Assembly (NCBI RefSeq): GCF_001886855.1
Contig: NZ_CP013197.1
Coordinates: forward strand, 1,488,001 to 1,552,000
Direction: 5' to 3'
Length of the DNA: 64,000 bases
DNA from: Spiroplasma citri
GTDB taxonomy: Bacteria > Bacillota_I > Bacilli_A > Mycoplasmatales > Mycoplasmataceae
Under the pieces are notes generated by a model. That model did not search any database, was not told where the DNA came from, and saw nothing but the letters and a program-made list of their open reading frames with translations. Below are positions 1 to 8,267 of this stretch, in pieces. The position numbers and the translations under genes were made by a program. Every line of letters starts with the position of its first letter. Within the stretch, counting starts at the first letter, position 1.

Positions 1-1199
1 TAATACTTTAAATCTTTACTATTTAATGATGAATAAATTGAACCATTAAAACTAAAAACTTGACCAGTTCCCGTTCGCATAAAACTAAAATTAAAACTTA
101 AATCATCGTTATTAACATTATTCAACTCTAAACTACCAGAAATAATAGTATTTACTTCATCAACAGTTAAAATCATCCGATAAATTGCTTTTTTAATATC
201 TTGAACATCCAATTCATCAACCGTCTCAAAATCAAAAATTATCCGCTTTGTACCAACCTTATTCGGATTTTCATAATCCGCACTACCACCTTGTTGAACC
301 CTAATATTTTCTCGCAAAACAGCAGTTAAAGATAAATTAATAAATTGTATTACACAACTTTGTTGATAACTATTTCAGTCAGTAATTTCACCAGTATTTT
401 TGTCAATGGTTGGTGTTTCAGGTTCACCATCACCATCTCAACGATATAAACTATTTACTATATATCAAATGTCTTTAATTTTAACTCCATTATTTCATAC
501 ATTACCAAATAGATTATTAATATCATCGTTTTTAAATTTAATAATTTTTCAAGTCTTATCTTCTCTTTGTTCTTTTGCTGATATTATATAAAATTTATTA
601 TTACGTGTTTTAAATTCATTATTAAATGTCCCATTTATAGTTTTCCAATTATCTTGTTTTAACTTAACTCTTGGAGAAAAATTTTCTTTATAACGCTCAA
701 CATTTTTAACAATTTGTAAAGATACATCATACATATTGTATTTATAAGCAAAAGCATAAATAAAATCAGTTAAATCATTCAAAAAATTCTCTTTTTTAAC
801 ATCATAAAACTTATCAATTTTATACGTAAATTTAAAAGTATCTCACATTTGAAAAAATTCTAAAAATTTATCGTGTGGTTTATCATAAACAAGTCCAGTT
901 GAATAACTATCTTGTAAAAAATCCAAATACCATTTATCATTAAACGATAATTTTTTTGACGTTTTTAAAGTTGGATTAATAAAATAATTGGTATCACTTC
1001 AATTTTCAAAAAAACTACTACGTAAAAACATTGTATTAATAAAATCAGTTTCATTAATACCTTTACCAGTACTACTTTCTTGTTTAAGCGTATATTGCTC
1101 CTCATTTAAGGGTCTAAACGCCGTTAAAGTAATAAATGGAATAACCAAACCCAAAAAAGTTAAAATAAATATGGCAAATAAAGATAACGATTTTTTCAT
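1..1199 (-). CDS. Plectrovirus adsorption/minor coat-type protein, C-terminus off the window
   Basis: Open from ATG at 1199 to the window edge with TGA read as Trp. The N-terminus (MKKSLSLFAIFILTFLGLV) is a signal peptide or membrane anchor, followed by a long extracytoplasmic-type soluble region. It is the large 3'-proximal gene of the phage operon, the position of the putative adsorption protein in SpV1-like phages (inference). Against the copy at 50,668-52,448 the first ~90 residues and the part downstream of base ~370 are almost identical, but residues encoded at about 372-900 differ strongly. That variable module contains LYRWDGDGEPETPTIDKNTG, which recurs in the lipoprotein at 49,828. 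Confidence 0.75.
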
Positions 1200-1210
1200 A
1201 AACTCAACTC

Positions 1211-1447
1211 CTAACTATACAATGTTTTTGAAACAATAAACCCAACAATATATAAACTCGATATTGTTAACATTAACGGATGACTAAACAAAACTGCCAT
1301 TCTACCAAATAATCAAATCAACCAAGTATCAGAATTATATAAATCCATAATAATATTTTTTGCTGATGTAAATTGATTAATAATAACAGTAATAAAACCA
1401 GTTCCAAATATCGCAATCGCCGCCACCAATAAAACTAATTTAATCAT
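1211..1447 (-). CDS. Small plectrovirus membrane protein (78 aa)
   Basis: Start ATG overlaps the stop of the upstream gene (TAATG). Two hydrophobic segments, near residues 3-22 and 50-75, flank a short loop with [12 protein letters not shown] nearly identical intact copy is at 52,460-52,696, so the frame is under selection or recently duplicated. Its place just upstream of the adsorption-type gene suggests a virion or assembly membrane protein; the exact role is not recognisable. Confidence 0.7.
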
Positions 1448-1824
1448 TACTTAACACCTCTTTTAAATTTTGCTTGTTGTCTAACATTTTGACGCTTAAT
1501 TTCTCGTTTAACTTGCTGCTTATTACTATTTTGATAAACATTTTTACCAACATTAATACCTTTTCGTACAGTTGACGAATATACTTGCGAAACACCATTA
1601 TTAACTGTCGAACCTAAATTATTATATTGTGTTGATGTCCCGTGAATTGCATAAATCGATAACTTAATAACCATAAAAAAGATTAAAAAATAAGCAATTG
1701 ACGTATTTGTCATCGGTAATTTTGTATTTCAAATTACATCAAAAATAAACAAAAATATATCAAAAACAAAACTAAAAATCTTGTCTCAATTACTATTATT
1801 ATTTTCAACTAATAAATTAATCAT
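1447..1824 (-). CDS. Plectrovirus membrane protein (125 aa) with basic tail
   Basis: Reads from ATG 1824 through two TGA Trp codons. Two hydrophobic stretches (residues ~15-36 and ~40-58) are followed by a polar linker and a strongly basic C-terminus rich in K, R and Q ([17 protein letters not shown]), as expected of a protein that contacts DNA at the inner membrane face. Overlaps the upstream ATPase gene by 8 bases. Counterpart at 52,696-53,091 is intact but has a rearranged tail (about 6 residues longer). Function inferred only from topology and position. Confidence 0.7.
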
Positions 1825-2830
1825 CTTTACTATTTCCTTTCTCTTTTTTAGGTTTTAAATTCTTTTTCAAAATATCAATATCAAATAACTCCAATCGTTC
1901 TTTAACGCTTAATTTTGTGATTTCCGATCAATAATAAAATTTTTCATTAACAATTTCGTCATTCTTTAAATCACGTACAAACTTTAACCATTCACTATCA
2001 TACTTATTAGCAAATTCAAGGGGAATTATTATTTTAAAAAACCGAATTCCTAACCCAACATCCGACTTATGTTTTGCTCTTTTACCTTCTACTGTTCGTT
2101 CTACTGATTTTGTTTTTCAAATTTCATAATCCGTTATATCTTGGAAAATCCCAATTCGCATAATAAAGAAACGATTAAAAAAATTAAATCCTTTTTTAGC
2201 AACGGGTTTTTTCAATGAAATTGGAATAATAATTCCACTTGCTAACTGGCGAATATTATTTCAAATCATACCCTCACGCTGAGCAGTAAACAACGCACGA
2301 TGTCCAAAATGTCTCGCTAAAACAATTCACGGTATTTTACCACTATGAACTTTTTTCTCATCGTGAGGACTAGTTCCGTCAATATATAAATAACTTTCAT
2401 CAAATAAAATAACACTATCATCTAGGGGAACGGGTTTTGTTCTATCAGTAAAATCTAAATTTTTAAATGTTAAAACTTTAACTTTATCATCTTCTAAGGG
2501 ATAATTACTATAAATTTCATCTGTCAATAATTTCATAGTTTGCGATAAATAAGTTAAAAGTAATGTTTTACCAGTTCCTAACTTACCAATAATTACCGAT
2601 AACGGATTATCTCAAACAAAATTTACTAACCCAAAAGAATTTAACTGATAAAAAATATTTTTTCACAATCATCACACAAAATATACACATTGCAAAGCAA
2701 ATAATATTCAAAATACTAAACCAACACAATACAAAGAAAATAACCAAAGTAATAAATCAATTAAACTAAACAAAAGCATTGAACCACTAATATAACAATA
2801 GTTTTTAAAGAAAAATATAAATTTTTTCAT
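1817..2830 (-). CDS. Zot-like assembly ATPase of plectrovirus (337 aa)
   Basis: Two N-terminal membrane segments (residues ~12-65), then a Walker A motif GKLGTGKT and a Walker B-like strand SVILFDESYLYID. This layout fits the Zot/gene I family of filamentous phages, which drive ATP-dependent virion assembly and export at the inner membrane (family knowledge). The ORF needs several TGA=Trp codons, including WW pairs. Start ATG overlaps the preceding stop (TAATG). The counterpart at 53,084-54,099 has a mutated P-loop (GKLGTRKT) and two frameshifts, so only this copy could be active. Confidence 0.8.
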
Positions 2831-3033
2831 TATTTAAAATACCCAACTATCTTAAAAACCATTCACAAGAAAAACCAAGTTAAAAACAAAATCACAACTC
2901 AAACACCAACCATCAAGGTTAAATATTCATTTTGCGTTAAATTCCACATTGTAATACTTTCAACATTCGTTTTATCGATAAACAAAAATATATGAATAAA
3001 AAACTCTTTTAATTTAATTCAATCATTTTGCAT
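2830..3033 (-). CDS. Plectrovirus small membrane protein (67 aa)
   Basis: Starts at ATG 3033 (MQNDWIKLKEFF) and ends in TAA that overlaps the ATPase start. Hydrophobic segment near residues 43-65 with a polar N-terminal half. The second prophage carries the same N-terminal 43 residues and then a frameshift (54,099-54,301). Probably a structural or assembly peptide; no motif identifies it. Confidence 0.65.
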
Positions 3034-3035
3034 TT

Positions 3036-3185
3036 TTAAAAACTCCATATTTTTTGAATAAGTTTAAAAAACATTCCAAAAAATAAAACAACAAATAACA
3101 CAAAAGATATAACATATAAAAACTCAGGGGCATTTGCACCAATAATATAACTAACAAATTGAACTCAATAATCATATAAACTCAT
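3036..3185 (-). CDS. Plectrovirus small hydrophobic protein (49 aa)
   Basis: ATG at 3185, sequence begins MSLYDYWVQFVSYIIGANAP, followed by one transmembrane helix (VISFVLFVVLFFGMFFKLI). Three bases separate it from the next gene. The counterpart at 54,304-54,453 differs by only a few residues, showing that the frame is conserved. Size and single helix are compatible with a minor virion protein. Confidence 0.65.
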
Positions 3186-3635
3186 TTAATTTAAGTCTTT
3201 CAAATCATTAATTAATTCTTGTTCTTTTTCAACACTTCAATTTGTTAAATTATTATTGTTATTATTTGCTTTTACTTTTTTAGGTTCACTTGAAAATAAC
3301 GCTTTTTTCATTTTAGTAAAATAATTTTGTTTATATTGATTATATAAATTGATTAATTCTGTTCCAGTTAAATATTTTCAAATATTTCGCTTTAAATTTT
3401 CATCATATTTTACAATAGGGTAAGAATTATCATAAATCAAACCGATTGCTATTTGTTCCAAATGTTTTTCACTCGGATAAATAAACTTATTACTCAATCA
3501 AAAACCAATATGACGATTATGATTAGGTAAATTAATAAAACTTGCTTTTTCTGTTGTAAAAGGGATAAATTCCTTACTAATAAAATAATTTTCTACATTA
3601 TGATTTTTCTTAACAAAATTACTCAATTTTATCAT
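3186..3635 (-). CDS. Plectrovirus soluble protein (149 aa)
   Basis: ATG at 3635 overlaps the end of the upstream gene by 17 bases. The product is polar, with no signal peptide or membrane segment. It has an N-terminal globular part ([20 protein letters not shown]) and a Lys/Asn-rich C-terminal part. The counterpart at 54,454-54,901 has a TTG in place of this ATG and two single-base deletions. I do not recognise the family; a role in phage DNA metabolism or regulation would be a guess. Confidence 0.65.
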
Positions 3636-3978
3636 CTCCTCGTCTTACTGGTCTTAACATTGTGCCTTTTCCTAATCCTCCAATTATATTTTCTAATGGT
3701 AACATTCTTTTCTTTAACAACATAACTTTATATTCTTTAATTTCGCATATATGACATTGAATTATAAAAAATAAAAGAATAAATATTAAAAATAAAAATA
3801 AAGAAAAAAGTAAAATACCAACAATTATTTCTCTATTTGAAAACAAAACAAGACCTACAATAATTTCAATAAGAACAATGAAAAATTGAAAATAAACAAA
3901 ACCAAAAACAAAATTCCTAATAATAAAATCTCTCTTTAATTTTTTACATTCCTTAGTTGTTTTAAATTTTATATCCAT
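3619..3978 (-). CDS. Plectrovirus membrane protein (119 aa), first gene of the long leftward operon
   Basis: The N-terminus [19 protein letters not shown] is basic and cytoplasmic. Two or three hydrophobic segments follow (residues ~22-46, 50-75, 78-90), then a basic C-terminus. It is the first gene downstream of the AATGTT-repeat region. In prophage 2 the first 15 residues are nearly identical but the rest is a different, frameshifted sequence, so this locus is variable between the phages. Function unknown. Confidence 0.65.
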   Translation of the reverse strand: MDIKFKTTKECKKLKRDFIIRNFVFGFVYFQFFIVLIEIIVGLVLFSNREIIVGILLFSLFLFLIFILLFFIIQCHICEIKEYKVMLLKKRMLPLENIIGGLGKGTMLRPVRRGDDKIE

Positions 3979-3999
3979 AAGATAATCTCCTAACTAAAT

Positions 4000-4150
4000 A
4001 TTTGTTTAATAAACAATGTTATAAATAATGTTTATATAATGTTTTTTAATTGTAATAAACACTGATTATTAACAATGTTATACATAATGCTAATATATTG
4101 TTTATTTAATGTTTAATAAACAATGTTAATAAACAATGTTAAATATAAAA
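4000..4150. repeat. AATGTT iteron-like array upstream of phage operon
   Basis: Seven copies of AATGTT lie within about 140 bases, most in the longer forms AACAATGTTA or ATAATGTTT, just upstream of the leftward operon that starts at 3978. Prophage 2 has the same array at 55,200-55,330 with four exact copies. Repeats placed here could be initiator-binding iterons or an operator; this is inference from position and repetition. Confidence 0.55.
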
Positions 4151-4238
4151 ATAATAAAAATTGGCACACTGAAAAATACTATTTAATTTTTAACAATAGT
4201 TATTAAAATATAAAATCATAAGTTTATAATTAAGTTGA

Positions 4239-4490
4239 TATTATTATGGTTTTCTCTCTGTATAAATTATTTTAAATAAAAAGAAGAAATAAAATATCGA
4301 AGAAATAATAAATTCATTTTTTACAAATGTAATACCATCTATTTTTTGATTATCATGAATGGTATTACCAATTAAAACAATTATTTCACTAATAATAATT
4401 TTAATAATAACTTTTAAATTTATTATTCAAATTTTTAATAAATTAACAAATTTATAAATATTTTTATACAGAGAGAAAACCATAATAATA
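4239..4490. repeat. 28-bp perfect inverted repeats framing a small phage ORF
   Basis: Bases 4239-4266 are the exact reverse complement of 4463-4490 (core TGGTTTTCTCTCTG). The arms lie 196 bp apart. The right arm contains the start codon of the ORF at 4244-4483 and the left arm contains its stop codon. The same pair occurs at about 55,424-55,674. The arms could form a large cruciform or stem on single-stranded phage DNA. Confidence 0.75.
4244..4483 (-). CDS. Small hydrophobic phage ORF (79 aa) bounded by inverted repeats
   Basis: Reads from ATG 4483 with one TGA Trp codon to TAA. It begins MVFSLYK and ends IYTERKP, both encoded inside the 28-bp inverted repeats. It has hydrophobic Ile-rich segments (IIISEIIVLIG, IFYFFFLFKII). 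The second copy (55,482-55,667) stops 18 codons earlier through a C-to-A change giving TAG. No good ribosome-binding site is visible, so it may be a by-product of a DNA structure rather than a gene. Confidence 0.45.
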
Positions 4491-4512
4491 CCTTAAATAT
4501 AATTAAATTGAT

Positions 4513-4828
4513 ATTTTTACACTATACACTGTTCACAAATTTTAAAAAAAAGTAGGTATATTTATAAAAAATATTATAAAAATTTATTTCCCAAATCTAT
4601 TACTAGTATGACCCTTAATAGAAATATTCTTATTTTTATTAAATCCTACTAAAAAAATATTTTTCATAACAGACTCAATATTATGAATAATAAACAATAT
4701 AGATTTATCAACTATAGAAAATATAGTTAAATTTATATGTATAATAGAGATTTTTATTATCCCAATATTAACGATAGTAATAAAGTTTATTAAAAAATAA
4801 ATTTGTAAACAGTGTATAGTGTAAAAAT
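4513..4828. repeat. 30-bp inverted repeats in phage intergenic region
   Basis: Bases 4513-4542 and 4799-4828 are reverse complements with one mismatch in 30 (core ACACTATACACTGTT). They enclose about 256 bp with no convincing gene. In prophage 2 the left arm persists at 55,697-55,726 but the right arm is truncated near 55,957. A position between the coat gene and the main operon is where a filamentous phage would keep its origin or packaging hairpin (inference). Confidence 0.6.
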
Positions 4829-4906
4829 AAACAATAAAATTATTTATTTAATTCACATAAAAGCTAGTGTGCCTTAACTAAGATATATGATCGATTATAA
4901 TAAATA

Positions 4907-5158
4907 TTAAAATCCTTTAACCATAACACGGAAAAAGTTTAAGATTTTAATAATACAAAATATAGCAAATGGAATTAATATAATTCACGCTTCACCTAAG
5001 AAAACCATTATCTCAGGTAAAATATTTGTTATACCTTCTTTAACTTTTCATAATGCACTAGATAAACCAGTTCAAATACCAGTCATACCCTCAGACATAG
5101 TTTTAGGTGTAGATGCTGTTAAAAAATTAAACGCTGTTGTTAAATACATACCTAACAT
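4907..5158 (-). CDS. Plectrovirus major coat-type protein (83 aa)
   Basis: ATG 5158 overlaps the previous stop (TAATG). The product starts [20 protein letters not shown], has an amphipathic middle (TGIWTGLSSALWKVKEG) and a strongly hydrophobic helix (IILIPFAIFCIIKILNFF), then a short basic end. Small size, one dominant membrane helix and near-perfect conservation at 56,035-56,286 fit the major coat protein of filamentous phages, which sits in the inner membrane before assembly. Assigned by character, not by search. Confidence 0.65.
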
Positions 5159-5307
5159 TATTTATTACTCTCCTTTCTTTCAATTTCTTTTTTATCTTTT
5201 TTCTTTCCTCGAATTTGACGAATTTTTTGGTAAATTAATAAACCAAAATAAAGAAAAATTGCTAATACAATAACAACACTAAATATTGTCGTTAATCAAG
5301 TTGGCAT
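5158..5307 (-). CDS. Small plectrovirus membrane protein (49 aa) with basic tail
   Basis: ATG at 5307 with AAGGAG upstream. It has one membrane helix ([20 protein letters not shown]), then a tail dominated by Lys, Arg and Glu. The stop overlaps the coat gene start, so translation is probably coupled. In prophage 2 the start codon position reads ATA and the tail is frameshifted (56,286-56,434). The basic tail could contact phage DNA. Confidence 0.6.
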
Positions 5308-5416
5308 AATATATCTCCTTTCAAAATTTTTAAATATCGCGTCACGCTCCGCGTGTTCGCTACGCTCAAAATAAACTATATTGAATAAATTACCGCTAAT
5401 AAATTACGCGGATAAT

Positions 5417-5530
5417 TTATTCATTTTCTTTTACATTATTAATTACTATCTTATTTACAGTATTAATAACAATATCTTTTCCATACTTAATTACTAAGGA
5501 CCGCAAAATAAAATAATGTTTCTTTTCAAT
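5417..5530 (-). CDS. Short conserved phage ORF (37 aa), apparent ATT start
   Basis: Reads I/M-EKKHYFILRSLVIKYGKD and onward to VKENE, then TAA. An AAAGGAG lies 10 bases before ATT at 5530, and no ATG, GTG or TTG exists in frame. The ORF aligns codon for codon with 56,565-56,675, where the same position is ATG (MQTKQYFILQSLMKNYGKD), and with 38,972-39,070, which again has ATT. The conserved core YGKDxVINTVNKI argues for translation. It is the first gene inside the prophage end; function unknown. Confidence 0.6.
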   Translation of the reverse strand: MEKKHYFILRSLVIKYGKDIVINTVNKIVINNVKENE

Positions 5531-5576
5531 AAAAAATCAACTCCTTTCAGAATTGATTTGTTGCACTTCGATTACA

Positions 5577-5822
5577 GGATGCAAATATTTAAAATATGAA
5601 AATAATTTTACAGATTATGAAATAAACCAATTAACTAAATATTTAGATTTAGCAGAAAAAATAAAATACTACAAAATTATCACCACAATTCCTAGTGCAA
5701 AAGAATCAGATTTTAAAAATAAGAGTTTAATTGAACAAGAATTTAATGAAATGGTTTTTAAAATTAATCCTATTATGCAAAAAGGTTATGATTTAGTGAG
5801 TAGTATAGAAAGAGAGTTATAA
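5577..5822 (+). pseudogene. 3' fragment of an unknown gene cut by the prophage end
   Basis: The frame is open from the prophage boundary (GCKYLKYENNFTDYEINQLT) to TAA at 5820-5822. It has no start codon of its own outside the phage end, so the 5' part was lost or lies on the far side of the prophage. The product is polar and helical. It ends 5 bases before the TraG-like gene and probably belonged to the same conjugation-type operon. Confidence 0.5.
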
Positions 5823-5826
5823 AAAT

Positions 5827-7904
5827 ATGTGAAATAAAATTAAAAAGAAAAAAATAAGTTTATTAATTGGTGCATGTTTTGTTCCAATCATTTTTATTTT
5901 TTGTTTAACATTATTTGGGATAGGTTATTCAATTTTTATTAATTGAAAAGAAATGACAATATTTATAAATGAAATTAAGCAATTTAAAATATTATCCTGA
6001 TGAAATTATATAATTAAAAATAAATACGGATTATTAATAACACTTGGGTTAAGCTTAGGTTTTTATTGCTGGTTTTTTTATTTTGTTTTATTTAGTAAAG
6101 TGAAAAGTAAAGAAACTGCAATTAAAACAACTGATAAAATAGATTTTGGGGATAGTAAATGATTAAGTATAAAAGAAATTGATGATATTAGTGATAAAGT
6201 TAATATCAAAGATAATTATAAAAATACTGGTTTTGTTTTTAACTGTAATAAAAACAAAAAAGATTTATTGTTTAACTTAAAAAATAATATTCATAGTGTT
6301 ATTGTTGGTTCAACAGGAAGCGGAAAAACACAAGGAATAGTATTGCCAACAATTTATTTAAACGGAAAATCAACCACTAAACCAAATATGATTATAACCG
6401 ACCCAAAGGGAGAATTATACAATTTAACCAGTGGATTTTTAGCAGAAAATGGTTATAAAATAAAAGTTATTGATTTTCGTAATTTAGAGAAAGGAAATAC
6501 TTGAAATCCACTAAAACTAATTTACGACGACTTTATTAAAATGTTAATGATCAATAACAAAAAAGAAAAAATAAAGTGAAAAATAAAATATCAAGATAAA
6601 ATTAGATCACTTAGTCGTATGTTAATTGACAAAAATATTGAAGATGAATTTTGAAATAATTCAGCAAGCATGATTATTCAAGGAATTATTTTGGCAATAT
6701 TAGAAGATTATGAAGATAAAATAAACAAAAATAATTTAACAACAGAAATAGAAGAAATGTTAAAAAAAGAATTATTTTTCAACAAATTTAATATGGCGTC
6801 TGTTGCTGCCATTGCTAGTTTTAAAAAAGATCTAGTTGAATGACTTAATAATCGAAAAAATACCAGCATTGCCAAAATCACCGCAAGTCAAGTTTTGATT
6901 GATAGTAAAGAAAATTGGACACTAGATGCTATTTTAATGACTGTGGCAAAAAGTTTAGAAATATTTAACAATGATTTTATTCGTAATTTAACATCGCAAA
7001 ATGATATTAATTACAATGATTTTATCGAATATCCAACAGTTTTATACATTATATTTAGTGACGAAAATGATAATTACTATAAATTAATAGCAATATTAAT
7101 TAGTCAAATTTATCAATTTTTAACAAATAAAGCAAGTGAAACAATCGAACAAAAACTAGAAAAACCAGTATATTTTATTTTAGATGAATTTGCTAATTTA
7201 ACAAAAATAAATAACATTGAAAAATGAGTTAGTATTTCGCGCAGCAGAAACATATTTTTTCAATTTATTTTACAAGATATTAACCAATTAAAATTAAATT
7301 ATGGTGATACAATAGCAAAAATTATTTTAAATAACTGTGGGATGCATATTTTCTTACATACCAACGATTTAGAAACAATAAAATATTGTAGTGAATTATT
7401 TGGAAAAAAACAATCGAACAAATTAGTATTAATGAAAATAAAAGCAATATTAGTGTTTCAAAAAATTTAAAAAGTCACCCCCTAATGTTAACTAGTGAAT
7501 TAGCAAATTTAAAACAAGGGCAAGGAATTGTTAAAATAGCACGCTATAATCCAATGAAAATAACTTTAAAACTATGAAAAGATTTAAAGTTAGTAGAAAA
7601 AACAAACACATTTAAATTAAAAGAAATTGAATATATCAATTTCAATCAAGAATATTTTTATGATATTAAAAATAACAAAAAAGAAATAAAAGAAAATTAT
7701 ATTAATGAATTTGCTAATTTAACAACAGAAGAAATTATAATAAATATTAATAATTTAAAAATGCAATTAAGAGAGTATGAAAATACAAATTACAAATCTT
7801 TTCAAAATAAAACAATGATAAATTTACTTTTACAAAAAATTAAAAACCTTGAAATAGAATTAATTAAAAGACAAGAAACCAATAATTATTTTGAAAAGGA
7901 ATAA
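5827..7904 (+). pseudogene. traG: TraG/VirD4-type coupling protein, frameshifted
   Basis: Two N-terminal membrane segments (ISLLIGACFVPIIFIFCLTL and LLITLGLSLGFYCWFFYFVL) precede a Walker A VGSTGSGKT and a Walker B VYFILDEFANL, the order of TraG/VirD4 coupling ATPases that feed DNA to type IV secretion channels. The frame opened at ATG 5827 ends at TAA 7468. The protein resumes in another frame (TIEQISINENKSNISVSKNL) after a run of seven A at 7414-7420, where eight would keep the frame, and runs to TAA 7902-7904. Related genes are carried by S. citri plasmids (family knowledge). A single missing A makes this probably inactive, barring a sequencing error. Confidence 0.8.
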
Positions 7905-8267
7905 TTATTTTTATAAATAGTAAGATTTCACAAAGTGGTCAAGCTGGAACACTTAAAAATTAAACGAAGTGGGAGGATATCTGTAAGGTTAATCAACTAA
8001 TTAAATTAGTACTACATGGGGCAGAAGCGTAGTCGCAAGTGATTAATTAAACCACACCTAAGGGAAATTCTGACTAAATGAGAAAAAGTTAATAAAGTTA
8101 TCTAACAAATAACTAGTGAAATTAAAAGAAAAAAAGAAAAAGGTTAAGAAGGTTAATTAATTTCTCTCTTTCTATAGATAAAAATAATGTAATAAAACTG
8201 CTGACAAATTATTTTAAGCAGTATAAAATTTTACTATCATTTAATGATTTAAAAGGAATACAGGTAT
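7905..8267 (+). other. Unexplained 360-bp non-coding stretch between traG and ISLre2 transposase
   Basis: No ORF of note. Locally it is richer in G than its surroundings (GAAGTGGGAGGATATCTG, CATGGGGCAGAAGCGTAGTC) and has complementary segments (GGTTAATCA near 7997 against TGATTAATTAAACC near 8040), which suggests a structured RNA or an origin/transfer site. Bases 7913-7955 carry a split motif shared with 48,397-48,439. The ISLre2 left end must lie somewhere in here but I cannot place it. Confidence 0.35.

Larger units (their letters stand above)
1..5575 (-). mobile_element. SpV1-type plectrovirus prophage 1 (partial, off left edge)
   Basis: A leftward train of short overlapping membrane-protein genes, a Zot-like ATPase, a coat-type peptide and a 930-bp non-coding control region matches the layout of Spiroplasma filamentous plectroviruses (SpV1 group). 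The right end is set at about 5,575 because the 150 bases inside it recur, inverted, as the left terminus of the IS30-type element at 38,927; outside that point the two sequences differ. All genes in this copy look intact, unlike the second copy at 50.3-56.7 kb. No replication protein or transposase lies in the visible part; they may lie beyond base 1. Family assignment is from gene order and motifs, not from a search. Confidence 0.85.

Noticed and set aside
400-591. Plus-strand ORF opposite the phage adsorption gene
   Set aside because: Antisense to a long conserved minus-strand gene; no ribosome-binding site and no conservation in the second prophage.
4000-4150. Possible CRISPR array
   Set aside because: Repeats are too short (6-10 bases) and irregularly spaced, with no distinct spacers and no cas genes in the window.
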